DNA of 64,000 bases from Mycolicibacterium peregrinum (lineage in GTDB: Bacteria > Actinomycetota > Actinomycetes > Mycobacteriales > Mycobacteriaceae): NCBI RefSeq assembly GCF_001665785.1, contig NZ_LZSO01000031.1, positions 372,001 through 436,000 of the forward strand, given 5' to 3'. Numbering within the stretch: the first letter of the stretch is position 1; the number at the start of each line of letters is the position of its first letter. Positions 50,927-59,013 of this stretch are shown here, piece after piece. Below the pieces are notes generated by a model. The model worked only from the letters and a program-made list of their open reading frames with translations. It ran no database searches and was not told the DNA's origin. Made by a program: the position numbers and the translations under genes.

Positions 50927-51334
50927 ATGACCGATCATCCTCTGGCCGATGCTGATTCGGCACCGTGGTGGGATGCGTTGGAGCGGGGCGAGCTACTTGT
51001 CCAGGATTGCGCACGCTGTCGGCGGCTTCGTTGGCCAGCCCGTGTGGTGTGCGGTGACTGCAGTTCACTGGAGTGGAACTGGGTTGCGGCGAGCGGTCGT
51101 GGCACCATTGCGTCGTGGACTGTCGGTCACCGGCCCGGCGTTGAGTCGGCGCCCTCGGTCGTCGTCATGGTCCGGCTCGAAGAACAGGACGATCTGCTGG
51201 TGCCCGGGTACATCGACGGACCGGCCGATGGCCGCGGTCTGCGGATCGGGCAGTCCGTCGACGTCGGATTCGACGATGTCGAGTTCGGGTCCCAGGGCTG
51301 GCGGGTGGCGGTCCTGCGCTGGCGCCGGCGGTAG
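50927..51334 (+). CDS. DUF35 OB-fold protein with zinc ribbon
   Basis: A 135-residue DUF35 (ChsH2 C-domain type) protein. The N-terminal helix WWDALERGELLVQ leads to a rubredoxin-like zinc site, Cys28-x2-Cys31 and Cys42-x2-Cys45 (CARC, CGDC), then the OB-fold (GRGTIASWTVGHRPG). DUF35 proteins bind and activate thiolase-fold partners; here the partner is clearly the Ltp2-like protein encoded five bases upstream. The MaoC-like half found in ChsH2 is absent. Confidence 0.92.
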   Translation: MTDHPLADADSAPWWDALERGELLVQDCARCRRLRWPARVVCGDCSSLEWNWVAASGRGTIASWTVGHRPGVESAPSVVVMVRLEEQDDLLVPGYIDGPADGRGLRIGQSVDVGFDDVEFGSQGWRVAVLRWRRR

Positions 51335-51345
51335 CGCCGCCGATG

Positions 51346-52269
51346 TCAGCCGGCGAGCAGGGCCTGCATGCGTTCCCGCGATTCGGCGTCGGCGAGCATG
51401 TGCACCATCAACAACATGTTCGGATGCTCCAGCGGGCGCAGCTGCATCAGCCGGGCACGCACATGACCGACCTGGGGGTGGTCGATCGTCTCGACATGGT
51501 CTGCGGCACCCTGAACTTCGTGGCGTTCCCAGATGTCATGAAAGAAGCTGCTTTCGGCGGTCAGCGTGTCGACGACGCTGGCGAAATGCGGATCACCGGG
51601 GTACTTGGCAGCTTCGGCGCGGAAGCGGCCGGCGGCGCGACGCGTCTCCAGTTCCCAATCCACGAGGCGGTCGCGCATCTCCGGACACATGACCTGGATC
51701 CACAAACCGTTGCGGTGTTCCGGGGGCAAGGTCGCGGGGTCGACGAACAGCTGAGCATAGGAGCGGTTCCAGGTCACCAGGTCGGAGGCCGGGAGCATCA
51801 GGTGCGCCGGGTTGGGCAGCAGATTGTCGACAAGGGCCTTCATACTCGAACCTATATCGCGCGCGTCGGTATAGGTGGTCCGCGGTGTGACTCCCGCGAG
51901 TCGGCGCAGATAGCTGTGCCCGCTGTCATCGAGTTGCAGTGCGCGAGCCAAGGCTTCGATGACCTGCGGGGTGGTGTGGATATCTCGTGCCTGCTCCAGC
52001 CACGTGTACCAGGTGACACTCACCGCTGCGGTGTCGGCGACCTCGTGCCGGCGCAGTCCCTTTACGCGTCGGCGTCCGCGTCGCGGAATCCCGATGTCCT
52101 CTGGCTGCAGCGACTCCCGCCGGGCTCGCAGGAACGCGGCCAGCGAGTTGCGCCTGGCCTGGTCCTCCGTGGTCCGGCCGCGGCCGACCGCGGTGACCAG
52201 TTGCGGCGCCCCTGGATCGGTGCCGAGGGCCGGTGCGTGACCGGGAAGAGTCAGGGTGCGGTCGTCCAT
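51346..52269 (-). CDS. XRE-family regulator with MmyB-like ligand-binding domain
   Basis: A 307-residue regulator. A helix-turn-helix of the XRE type (FLRARRESLQPEDIG, then GLRRHEVADTAAVSVTWYTW) is followed by the MmyB-like PAS-fold domain (VTWNRSYAQLFVDPATLPP, GLWIQVMCPEMRDRLVDWE). This large actinobacterial family binds fatty-acid-like ligands in its C-terminal pocket. About 40 extra N-terminal residues precede the usual start, so a downstream start is possible, though GAGGAGA lies before this ATG. Convergent with the DUF35 gene. Confidence 0.87.
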   Translation of the reverse strand: MDDRTLTLPGHAPALGTDPGAPQLVTAVGRGRTTEDQARRNSLAAFLRARRESLQPEDIGIPRRGRRRVKGLRRHEVADTAAVSVTWYTWLEQARDIHTTPQVIEALARALQLDDSGHSYLRRLAGVTPRTTYTDARDIGSSMKALVDNLLPNPAHLMLPASDLVTWNRSYAQLFVDPATLPPEHRNGLWIQVMCPEMRDRLVDWELETRRAAGRFRAEAAKYPGDPHFASVVDTLTAESSFFHDIWERHEVQGAADHVETIDHPQVGHVRARLMQLRPLEHPNMLLMVHMLADAESRERMQALLAG

Positions 52270-52470
52270 GAGGCAGTCTCCTCGTCGCGGGGGCTGGGTC
52301 CGTCCGAGGGGGTCGGACGGTGAGGGGGTCGCGAACAGGGCCGCGCTGAAAGGCGCGATGGTGTCGAGGAACTGACGGCACCGGACGTACGCCGCGGGGC
52401 CTGCAAGATGACCGATCCGGTTGCATCCATATTTTGTGTTGCACCTGGAACACCATTGTTCACAGATTCG

Positions 52471-52499
52471 AAACTACACTACACCGACTAGTTTAGTTT
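52471..52499. promoter_or_regulatory. Operator-like repeat upstream of a TetR gene
   Basis: AAACTA (52471-52476) and TAGTTT (52494-52499) form a dyad with ACTAGT (52488-52493) directly before the second arm. It is the AT-rich promoter region 34 bases before the TetR start. The 5' part of this 263-base gap (52270-52532) also has a small hairpin, CCGTCCGA with its complement at 52313-52320, in the leader of the XRE gene. Confidence 0.45.
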
Positions 52500-52532
52500 G
52501 ATATTCGTCACACTTTGGAGTTGATTCAGCAC

Positions 52533-53153
52533 ATGACCACCGGGACCACGGGCTCGAGCCGTCGCGGCCGCTCGGAGATCAAGCGTCGTGCGATTCTCGA
52601 CGCTGCTCAGGAGCTATTTCTCACCGCGGGGTTCAAGTCGACCAGCGTTGACGCGATCGCGGCCCGCGCCGATGTGTCCAAGCGGACTGTCTACGACCAC
52701 TTCGGGGATAAGGAGAACATTCTGTCCACGGTGGTGGAACGACTGGCGGACGGCGTGGTGGTGACCGTGGCGGCCGCACTCGCCGACGAACTACCCGCGG
52801 GTTGCGATCCCCGCACCGGGCTGCTGGCGTTCGTGCGGCGGATCGCGGTAGAGGCGCTGCCCTCCACCGACTACCTCAAATACCGCAATCTGCTGAGCGC
52901 CGCCTCCGGCGGCAATCCCGTACTCGGACTGGACCACAGTAAGCCGATGGCGCTGTTCACCGAGCGGATGGTGCAGTTCGCCCAGGAAGGGGCGATCCGC
53001 ACCGATTCCCCGCTCCGGGCCGCCGAGCATTTCATCGCACTCACGGTCCTGCTCGTGCAGGACACCGTCGACGCATCGGCCGCATCTGCCGGAGATGTCA
53101 TCGACTCAATTCTCGTCGACGGTGTTGATGCCTTTATTCGGGCCTACACGTGA
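52533..53153 (+). CDS. TetR family transcriptional regulator
   Basis: A 206-residue TetR-type regulator: AILDAAQELFLTAGFKSTSV and ARADVSKRTVYDHFGDKENI form the helix-turn-helix. The C-terminal domain (KPMALFTERMVQFAQEGAIR, AAEHFIALTVLLVQ) is of the AefR-like group. ATG at 52533 with GGAG 12 bases upstream; an in-frame TTG six codons earlier is less likely. It lies among catabolic operons without a single obvious target. The dyad in its own promoter suggests autoregulation. Confidence 0.88.
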   Translation: MTTGTTGSSRRGRSEIKRRAILDAAQELFLTAGFKSTSVDAIAARADVSKRTVYDHFGDKENILSTVVERLADGVVVTVAAALADELPAGCDPRTGLLAFVRRIAVEALPSTDYLKYRNLLSAASGGNPVLGLDHSKPMALFTERMVQFAQEGAIRTDSPLRAAEHFIALTVLLVQDTVDASAASAGDVIDSILVDGVDAFIRAYT

Positions 53154-53157
53154 GCGT

Positions 53158-53196
53158 GAGCCATCACCATCGATCAGTCATCGATGGTGATGGCTC
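53158..53196. terminator. Bidirectional stem-loop overlapping the ferredoxin 3' end
   Basis: A perfect 17-bp inverted repeat (GAGCCATCACCATCGAT at 53158-53174, complement at 53180-53196) with a 5-base loop. It separates the convergent TetR and ferredoxin genes. The right arm encodes the last residues of the ferredoxin (AITIDD). Confidence 0.85.
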
Positions 53197-53365
53197 GCTT
53201 CGGACACGCATTGATCGCCTCATAAACCTCGGCGCGCATGGTTTCGGGCGGATTGTCGTCGAGGACATACAGCAGTTCATCCTCGCGCACCTCGAAAATT
53301 TCCGGTGCCGCGAAGCAGCACAAGGCATTGGACTCACACAGATCGTAGTTCACCGAAATCCTCAT
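53174..53365 (-). CDS. Small ferredoxin, 3Fe-4S type
   Basis: A 63-residue CP-type ferredoxin: Cys10-x5-Cys16 (CESNALC, followed by an extra Cys17) and Cys54-Pro (NACPKRAITIDD). Asn13 fills the variable cluster position. It should transfer electrons to an oxygenase, but no P450 lies within 25 kb on this side. It lies 68 bases downstream of the thiolase gene on the same strand. ATG at 53365 fits the family; the open frame upstream does not. The weak RBS suggests low or coupled expression. Confidence 0.9.
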   Translation of the reverse strand: MRISVNYDLCESNALCCFAAPEIFEVREDELLYVLDDNPPETMRAEVYEAINACPKRAITIDD

Positions 53366-53433
53366 GGCTGCAATCGTGCCGAAATCGGCTCTGCGCAGCG
53401 AGAGCGAGGCGATGAGAGCACCGAAAGCACCAC

Positions 53434-54600
53434 TTACACGAGTTCGACGATGGTGGCGTTGGCCGTCCCGCCGCCCTCGCACATCGTCTGGAGCCCGTAT
53501 CGAATCCCTTTGTCGCGCATGTGATGAATCATCCTCGTCATCAGCACAGTGCCAGATGCCCCGAGCGGATGGCCCACCGCGATGGCGCCTCCGAGCGGGT
53601 TCAGGCGTTCTTCGGGTACGTCGAAGTTCTGCTGCCAGGCCAGTGGTACGCAGGCAAACGCCTCGTTGACCTCGAACACGCCGATATCGGAGATGCTCAA
53701 TCCCGTTTTACGCAAAAGCTTTTCGGTTGCGGGGATCGGTCCGGTCAGCATCTGTACGGGGTCTGAACCGGCCACGACGCCGGTGTGGTAGCGGGCGATG
53801 GGTGTCAGCCCGAGTTCACGGGCCTTGGTGGCGCTACAGATCAGAGTGGCCGATGCGCCGTCGGAGATCTGCGAGGAATTGCCCGCGTGGATGACACCGT
53901 CGGCCTGGAACGCCGGTTTCAGGCTGGCCAGGGTTTCGGGACTGGTGCCACGGCGCAGCCCCTCGTCGGCCGAGAAGTCCGGTTTGTCCGGCAGTGGGGC
54001 CAGTTGGGTGTCGAACGCCCCGGCGTCGATCGCCGAGGCCGCCAGCTCGTGCGAACGGGCCGAGAACTCGTCGAGGCGCCTACGGGTCAGCGCCCAGCGC
54101 TGCGCGATCAACTCCGCGCCCACTCCCTGATTGAAATCCTCGTTCGGGAAACCCCCGTCGCGTAACTCGGACTGATACCGCTGCCGTGCGCGTGGGCCGA
54201 ACGGGCGGCCGAGATCGCGCCCGGCGCCCAGCGGCACCCGGCTCATCGACTCCACGCCGCCGGCCACCACCATGTCGTAATGCCCCGAGCGGACCAGGGC
54301 GGCAGCGAAATCGAACGTCGATTGGCTGGAACCGCAAGCCCGGTTGACGGTCATCGCGGCGACGCCCTCCGGCCAACCGGCGGCCAAGACCGAGTAGCGA
54401 CCGATCTGGGCAGCCTGATCGCCCACCTGGTTCACGCAGCCCCACAGCACATCATCGACCATCGCGGGGTCGATACCGGTGCGTTGGGCCAGCGCGCACA
54501 AGACATGCGCGGACAGATCGGCGGGGTGCACATCGGCGAGGGAGCCGTTGCGTTTACCGATGGGTGTACGTACCGCGTCGATGATCACGGCCTCGTGCAT
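53434..54600 (-). CDS. Acetyl-CoA acyltransferase (thiolase)
   Basis: A 388-residue degradative-type thiolase. Active-site Cys89 (NRACGSSQ), His344 (GHPLGASG) and Cys374 (CEGGG) are all present, plus NEAFA. It cleaves 3-ketoacyl-CoA with CoA to release acetyl- or propionyl-CoA. ATG at 54600 is chosen for GGAGG upstream and the standard opening HEAVIIDAVRTPIGKRNG. It is divergent from the six-gene operon beginning at 54882, across 281 bases without a gene. Confidence 0.95.
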   Translation of the reverse strand: MHEAVIIDAVRTPIGKRNGSLADVHPADLSAHVLCALAQRTGIDPAMVDDVLWGCVNQVGDQAAQIGRYSVLAAGWPEGVAAMTVNRACGSSQSTFDFAAALVRSGHYDMVVAGGVESMSRVPLGAGRDLGRPFGPRARQRYQSELRDGGFPNEDFNQGVGAELIAQRWALTRRRLDEFSARSHELAASAIDAGAFDTQLAPLPDKPDFSADEGLRRGTSPETLASLKPAFQADGVIHAGNSSQISDGASATLICSATKARELGLTPIARYHTGVVAGSDPVQMLTGPIPATEKLLRKTGLSISDIGVFEVNEAFACVPLAWQQNFDVPEERLNPLGGAIAVGHPLGASGTVLMTRMIHHMRDKGIRYGLQTMCEGGGTANATIVELV

Positions 54601-54881
54601 GTGTCCTCCAAATTGAGTTGTGACGCGACGGATCCCGATGCCGGTCCGGCGGTCGGCGACGCCATTGGCGCGATCCGTCAAAATCGTTGTGGTACGGCAT
54701 CTCTGGGTGCGGCACAGATGTGCGTGGCGATGCTACTCGGTGGGCCGTCGGTCAGTGTGGTGCCGAGACTGCCAGGCCGTGCCATCGACGACGCAGCGTG
54801 GCAGTGCTGCTAATGGCATGGTCGCAATCTGTTCCGTGCGGTCCGGTGCTGGAAATACTGAACGGGACTGACGGAGGTTAT

Positions 54882-55694
54882 ATGGACGACAACAATCGCG
54901 ATTCGGGTGTTCTTCTGGTGGAAGGCACCGGCAGTGTCCGGACGGTAACGATGAACCGGCCGGATTGGATGAACGCGGTCAACGAGGAGTTGCATTCGGA
55001 ACTGGCGGATGTCTGGGCCGGACTGCGCGACGACGACGAGGTGGGCGCGGTCGTGCTGACGGGAGCCGGTAGGGGTTTCTCGGCCGGCGGCGACATGGAT
55101 TTCCTCAACCGCGTCTCCAACGATCCGGACTTTCGCTACCGGACCATGGCCGAGGCACGCCGCATCGTCACCGAACTGATCGCCTTCCCCAAACCCGTCA
55201 TCGCCGCCGTCAACGGTCCGGCCGTCGGCCTGGGTTGCAGCCTTGCGGTGCTGTCCGATGTGGTGTTCATGAGCGAGCGGGCGTTCATGGCGGACCCGCA
55301 CGTGACCCTCGGGCTCGTGGCCGCCGACGGCGGTGCGCTGGCCTGGCCGTTGGCGATGAGCATGTTGCGTGCCAAGGAGTATCTGCTCACCGGCGACCGC
55401 ATCGACGCCGCCACGGCTGAGCGCCTGGGGATGGCGAACCACGTCGTGCCCGCCGAGGAGGTGCTGCCCAGCGCACATGCCCTGGCCCGAAGGCTGGCCG
55501 ACCAACCGAAACAGGCGCTGCGGGACACCAAGCGCGCGCTCAACATGCACGTGACCGCCGCTGTCGGCAACGTGATCGACTTCGCGTTCGCAGCGGAAGC
55601 CGAGACGTTTGCCCTGCCGACATTCCGCGAACAACTGGACAGCTACACCACCGAGCGAAACATCGGTAACTCAAGGGCCGCCGCGTCGTCGTGA
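54882..55694 (+). CDS. Crotonase-family protein, PaaG-like active site
   Basis: A 270-residue enoyl-CoA hydratase-fold protein: GAGRGFSAGGDMDFL and NGPAVGLGCSLAVLSD. The hydratase glutamates are replaced by Ser120 and His140. Asp149 in LVAADGGAL stands where PaaG-type isomerases have their catalytic Asp, so isomerase activity is possible. Excellent RBS (GGAGG). First gene of the operon ECH-amidohydrolase-LLM-ACAD-ECH-FadD. Confidence 0.9.
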   Translation: MDDNNRDSGVLLVEGTGSVRTVTMNRPDWMNAVNEELHSELADVWAGLRDDDEVGAVVLTGAGRGFSAGGDMDFLNRVSNDPDFRYRTMAEARRIVTELIAFPKPVIAAVNGPAVGLGCSLAVLSDVVFMSERAFMADPHVTLGLVAADGGALAWPLAMSMLRAKEYLLTGDRIDAATAERLGMANHVVPAEEVLPSAHALARRLADQPKQALRDTKRALNMHVTAAVGNVIDFAFAAEAETFALPTFREQLDSYTTERNIGNSRAAASS

Positions 55695-55720
55695 CGCGAC
55701 CAACAATCGAAGGAGAGAAG

Positions 55721-56947
55721 ATGACGGACATTTCATTGGACTGGCTGGTCTCCGTCGACGACCACGTTCTGGAGCCGCCGCACGTCTGGCAGGAACGGCT
55801 TCCGGCGAAATTCAAGGAGGCCGGCCCGCACATAGTGAATGACGCCGACGGCGAAGCGTGGGTCTTTGAAGGCAAGCGCAAGCCCACCACCGGACTCTCC
55901 GCTGCGGCCGGGAAGAAGCGCGAGGACTTCAGTCCGTTGCCCATCACCTACGCCGATATGCGGCCAGGGTGCTACGAGCCGAACGCGCGAATCGAGGACA
56001 TGAACCGCGCCGGTGTGCTTGCCTCGCTGTCGTTTCCGTCATTCCCGCGGTTCTGTGGACAGGAGTTCACCGAGGCCGAGGACCGTGAGCTCGGGCTGCT
56101 GTGCGTGCAGGCCTACAACGACTGGATGATCGAGGAGTGGTGCGGGGCAGCTCCGGACCGGCTGATTCCGATGGTGATCCTGCCCCTGTGGGATCCTGCG
56201 TTGGCCGCCAAGGAAATCGAACGCACCGCAGCGATGGGTGCAAAGGCGATCGCCTTCAGCGAGAATGCCTATGAGCTCGGGTTGCCGTCCATTCATGATC
56301 GCAGCGGGTACTGGGAACCGATGATCGCCGCCGCCAATGACACCGGGATGCCGCTCTGCATGCACCTGGGCTCGTCGTCGCGGCTGCCCTCGACATCTCC
56401 TGATATGCCCATGCTGGGCGTGATCGCGCTCTCCCCGGTGGCGAGTACCGCTGCGGCCTGCATCGACTGGCTGTTCAGCCCCTGGCTGCCGAAGTATGAG
56501 AATCTCAAGTTGTGCCTGTCCGAGGGCGGGATCGGCTGGATTCCCTACGTGATCGAGCGGTGCGACCACGTGGTGGAGGTTCAGCGTGGCTGGGCGGCCA
56601 AGGACGGTTTCAGCGCGGATGACTATCTCAAGGGCTGGGGCGGCGACGAGAGCAACTCCGGTGGACTGGATCTCTCGGCCATGCCCTCGGAGCTGTTCCG
56701 CAAGCACATCTTCGGCTGCTTCATCGAGGATCCGTTCGGGGTGGCGTCCATCGAGAAGATCGGTGTCGACAACGTGATGATCGAGACGGACTACCCGCAT
56801 ACCGATTCAACGTGGCCCAACTGCATCGAGGTAGCGCACAAGGAGCTGGCGGGGCTCTCCGATGAGGTGAAGCGAAAGGTCATGCAGACCAACGCATCGC
56901 GGGTGTTCAACTTCGCACTGCCCGAGCCTCCCGCGACCCGGCAGTGA
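55721..56947 (+). CDS. Amidohydrolase-2 family protein
   Basis: A 408-residue TIM-barrel protein of the amidohydrolase/decarboxylase (ACMSD-like) group. Metal-site text: VDDHVLEPPHVW near the N-terminus, MHLGSSSRL in the middle and ETDYPHTDSTWP late (His/Asp ligands). Members decarboxylate or hydrolyse ring or acyl substrates. ATG at 55721 has AGGAGAG upstream. The stop overlaps the GTG of the F420-type oxidoreductase (GTGA). A second family member closes the window at 63.2 kb. Confidence 0.9.
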   Translation: MTDISLDWLVSVDDHVLEPPHVWQERLPAKFKEAGPHIVNDADGEAWVFEGKRKPTTGLSAAAGKKREDFSPLPITYADMRPGCYEPNARIEDMNRAGVLASLSFPSFPRFCGQEFTEAEDRELGLLCVQAYNDWMIEEWCGAAPDRLIPMVILPLWDPALAAKEIERTAAMGAKAIAFSENAYELGLPSIHDRSGYWEPMIAAANDTGMPLCMHLGSSSRLPSTSPDMPMLGVIALSPVASTAAACIDWLFSPWLPKYENLKLCLSEGGIGWIPYVIERCDHVVEVQRGWAAKDGFSADDYLKGWGGDESNSGGLDLSAMPSELFRKHIFGCFIEDPFGVASIEKIGVDNVMIETDYPHTDSTWPNCIEVAHKELAGLSDEVKRKVMQTNASRVFNFALPEPPATRQ

Positions 56948-57846
56948 CCGCGGGCCACCCCCGCAGGATGGACGTGTGGCTGTCGCTGCCGTTCCTTCCC
57001 GCGGAGGGTCTGGTTGCACTCACCCTCGCGGCTGAGCGGGCCGGGGTCACCGGGGTTGCGCTCTCCGAGCACCCCGCGGTGCCCGCGGAGTTCTCTTCCC
57101 CGTATCCCTACGGAGGTGGTCGACCTGCCAGCTTGCCGACCGACACCCTGTTACCAGATCCGATCGTCGCGATCGCCGGTCTGGCAGCACGTACTTCGAG
57201 CATCCGCTTCATGACTGCTGTGTTGCTCGCGCCGCTGCGCCACCCGGTGATGCTGGCCAAGGAGTCCGCGACCGCTGCGGCAATGGCGGGCGGCCGGTTC
57301 GAGCTGGGTGTGGGTGTCGGATGGCTCCGTGAGGAATACGAGGCGCTCGGCAACGAGTGGTTCTCGTCCCGAGGCGCTGTGTTGGATGAGATGTTGGGGC
57401 TGATACCGAAATTGTGGACCGGCGCCCCGGTTGCGCACGAGGGCCGCTTCTTCACGTTCGATGCCGTCGCGGTCAACCCCACGCCGCCAGGGCCGATTCC
57501 GATCTTTGTCGGGGGGACATCGGAGGTGGCGGCTCGGCGCTGCGCTGCCGTCGCCGATGGCTGGGTCGGTGCCAACCACACCGTCGAAGATGTGGCAGCG
57601 ATGATGGGAAGGCTGGAGACTGCAAGGTCCGCTCTCAACGCGCCGTCGCGCCCGTTCACGACGCGAACCGGGTTGCGCGGAGCCGTGACACCGGAATCGG
57701 TGCGGGCGTTGCGGGATGTGGGAGTGGATTCACTGCTGCTGGCGCCCTGGCAGGTGGGGGAGCGGCGCCCTTCGATCCACAGCCTCGACATCGGCGCGAT
57801 CGCCGAGGCCTTGCCGAACTTGGTCGACATGATCACGAACACATAG
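56944..57846 (+). CDS. LLM-class, probably F420-dependent oxidoreductase
   Basis: A 300-residue luciferase-like monooxygenase-fold protein: DVWLSLPFLPAEGLVALTLA at the N-terminus, then MLAKESATAAAMAGGRFELG and VGVGWLREEYEALG, the mycobacterial F420-dependent subgroup pattern. It probably reduces or oxidises an acyl-CoA or keto intermediate using F420; flavin use is not excluded. GTG start overlaps the previous stop by four bases; the next gene is 12 bases away. Confidence 0.88.
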   Translation: MTAGHPRRMDVWLSLPFLPAEGLVALTLAAERAGVTGVALSEHPAVPAEFSSPYPYGGGRPASLPTDTLLPDPIVAIAGLAARTSSIRFMTAVLLAPLRHPVMLAKESATAAAMAGGRFELGVGVGWLREEYEALGNEWFSSRGAVLDEMLGLIPKLWTGAPVAHEGRFFTFDAVAVNPTPPGPIPIFVGGTSEVAARRCAAVADGWVGANHTVEDVAAMMGRLETARSALNAPSRPFTTRTGLRGAVTPESVRALRDVGVDSLLLAPWQVGERRPSIHSLDIGAIAEALPNLVDMITNT

Positions 57847-57858
57847 GAGTTTTCCGAA

Positions 57859-59013
57859 TTGAAGCGAACCCTCTTTGATGACGAGCATGAGATGTTCCGG
57901 GATTCCGCCAGAACATTCATCGGGCGCGAGCTCACCAAGAACTTCGAGCAGTGGGAGCACGCAGGAATCATCGACAAGACGGTCTTCACCAAGGCCGGGG
58001 CCGCCGGAATACTGGGTGTGGCCGTCCCCGAACAGTTTGGTGGCGGCGGCCTTTCGGATTTCCGGTTCAATGCCATCTTCCTTGAGGAGGTGTGCCGGGC
58101 AGGTGTGATGAACGCCGGGCTGGGCATCTCCAACCATGCTGATGTGGTGGTGCCGTACATCATCAAGTACGGCACCCCCGAACAACAGCAGCGGTGGTTG
58201 CCCGGGCTGGCCTCCGGCGAGCTCGTCGGTGCCATCGCGATGACGGAGCCCAATACCGGCTCGGACCTTGCGGCGATCTCCAGCTCAGCGATTCGCGACG
58301 GAGACTCCTATGTGCTCACCGGCAATAAGGTGTTTATATCCAACGGGATCAACGCAGATATCGTCATCGTGGTGTGCCGTACCGGGTTCGAAGGACCTGC
58401 GCAGCGAAACTTGAGCCTGCTCGTCGTGGAGGCAGATAGCGCGGGCTTCAGCCGTGGCCGCAATCTGGACAAGGTCGGCCAACACTCTGCCGATACGGCG
58501 GAACTGTTCTTCGACAACGTGGTCCTGCCGGCGGACAACCTGCTCGGCGAGGAGGGCCGCGGCTTCTACCAGTTGATGACCATGCTTCCGCAGGAACGGC
58601 TTTCGATCGCGGTGATGGCCCTGGCACACGCGCGTGCCGCGTTCGACGAGACCTTGACCTACTGCAAGACCCGGCACGCGTTCGGTCAACCCATCGGGTC
58701 CTTTCAGAATTCGAGGTTCCAGCTGGCGACCATGCGCACCGAGCTAGACGTCGCACAGGCCTTCGTCGATGCTCAACTGACCGCGCATCTGACCGGCGAG
58801 CTGACCGGTGAGGAATCGGCGCAGGCCAAGTGGTGGTGTACCGACCTCAACAGCCGGGTGCTGCACACCTGCGTCCAATTGCACGGCGCCTACGGTTACA
58901 TGGAGGAATGTGCCGTCGGGCGGGCCTGGCGCGACGGCCGGGCGATGGCCATCTACGGAGGCACAAACGAGATCATGAAGGACATCATCGGCCGCCGGAT
59001 GCTGGGTGTCTGA
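57859..59013 (+). CDS. Acyl-CoA dehydrogenase, long-chain/citronellyl-type
   Basis: A complete 384-residue acyl-CoA dehydrogenase: VAVPEQFGGGGLSDFRFN, MTEPNTGSDLAAISS, KVFISNGINADIVIVVCRT, CKTRHAFGQPIGSFQNSRF, AIYGGTNEIMKDIIGRRML. The base is probably Glu in LPQERLSIA, as in long-chain and isovaleryl enzymes. Unlike the four dehydrogenases upstream it should work alone. It uses a TTG start with AGGAG nine bases before it. ECH follows with a one-base overlap. Confidence 0.93.
   Translation: MKRTLFDDEHEMFRDSARTFIGRELTKNFEQWEHAGIIDKTVFTKAGAAGILGVAVPEQFGGGGLSDFRFNAIFLEEVCRAGVMNAGLGISNHADVVVPYIIKYGTPEQQQRWLPGLASGELVGAIAMTEPNTGSDLAAISSSAIRDGDSYVLTGNKVFISNGINADIVIVVCRTGFEGPAQRNLSLLVVEADSAGFSRGRNLDKVGQHSADTAELFFDNVVLPADNLLGEEGRGFYQLMTMLPQERLSIAVMALAHARAAFDETLTYCKTRHAFGQPIGSFQNSRFQLATMRTELDVAQAFVDAQLTAHLTGELTGEESAQAKWWCTDLNSRVLHTCVQLHGAYGYMEECAVGRAWRDGRAMAIYGGTNEIMKDIIGRRMLGV

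Noticed and set aside
54627..54679. GACGGATC / GATCCGTC inverted repeat between thiolase and crotonase genes
   Set aside because: Eight bases separated by 37; expected by chance at this GC content. No other support.
54601..54813. Plus-strand frame ending AAQMCVAMLLGG before the crotonase gene
   Set aside because: It reads antisense through the thiolase gene and the intergenic part has no start, RBS or family match. It was considered as a thiolase tail and dropped.
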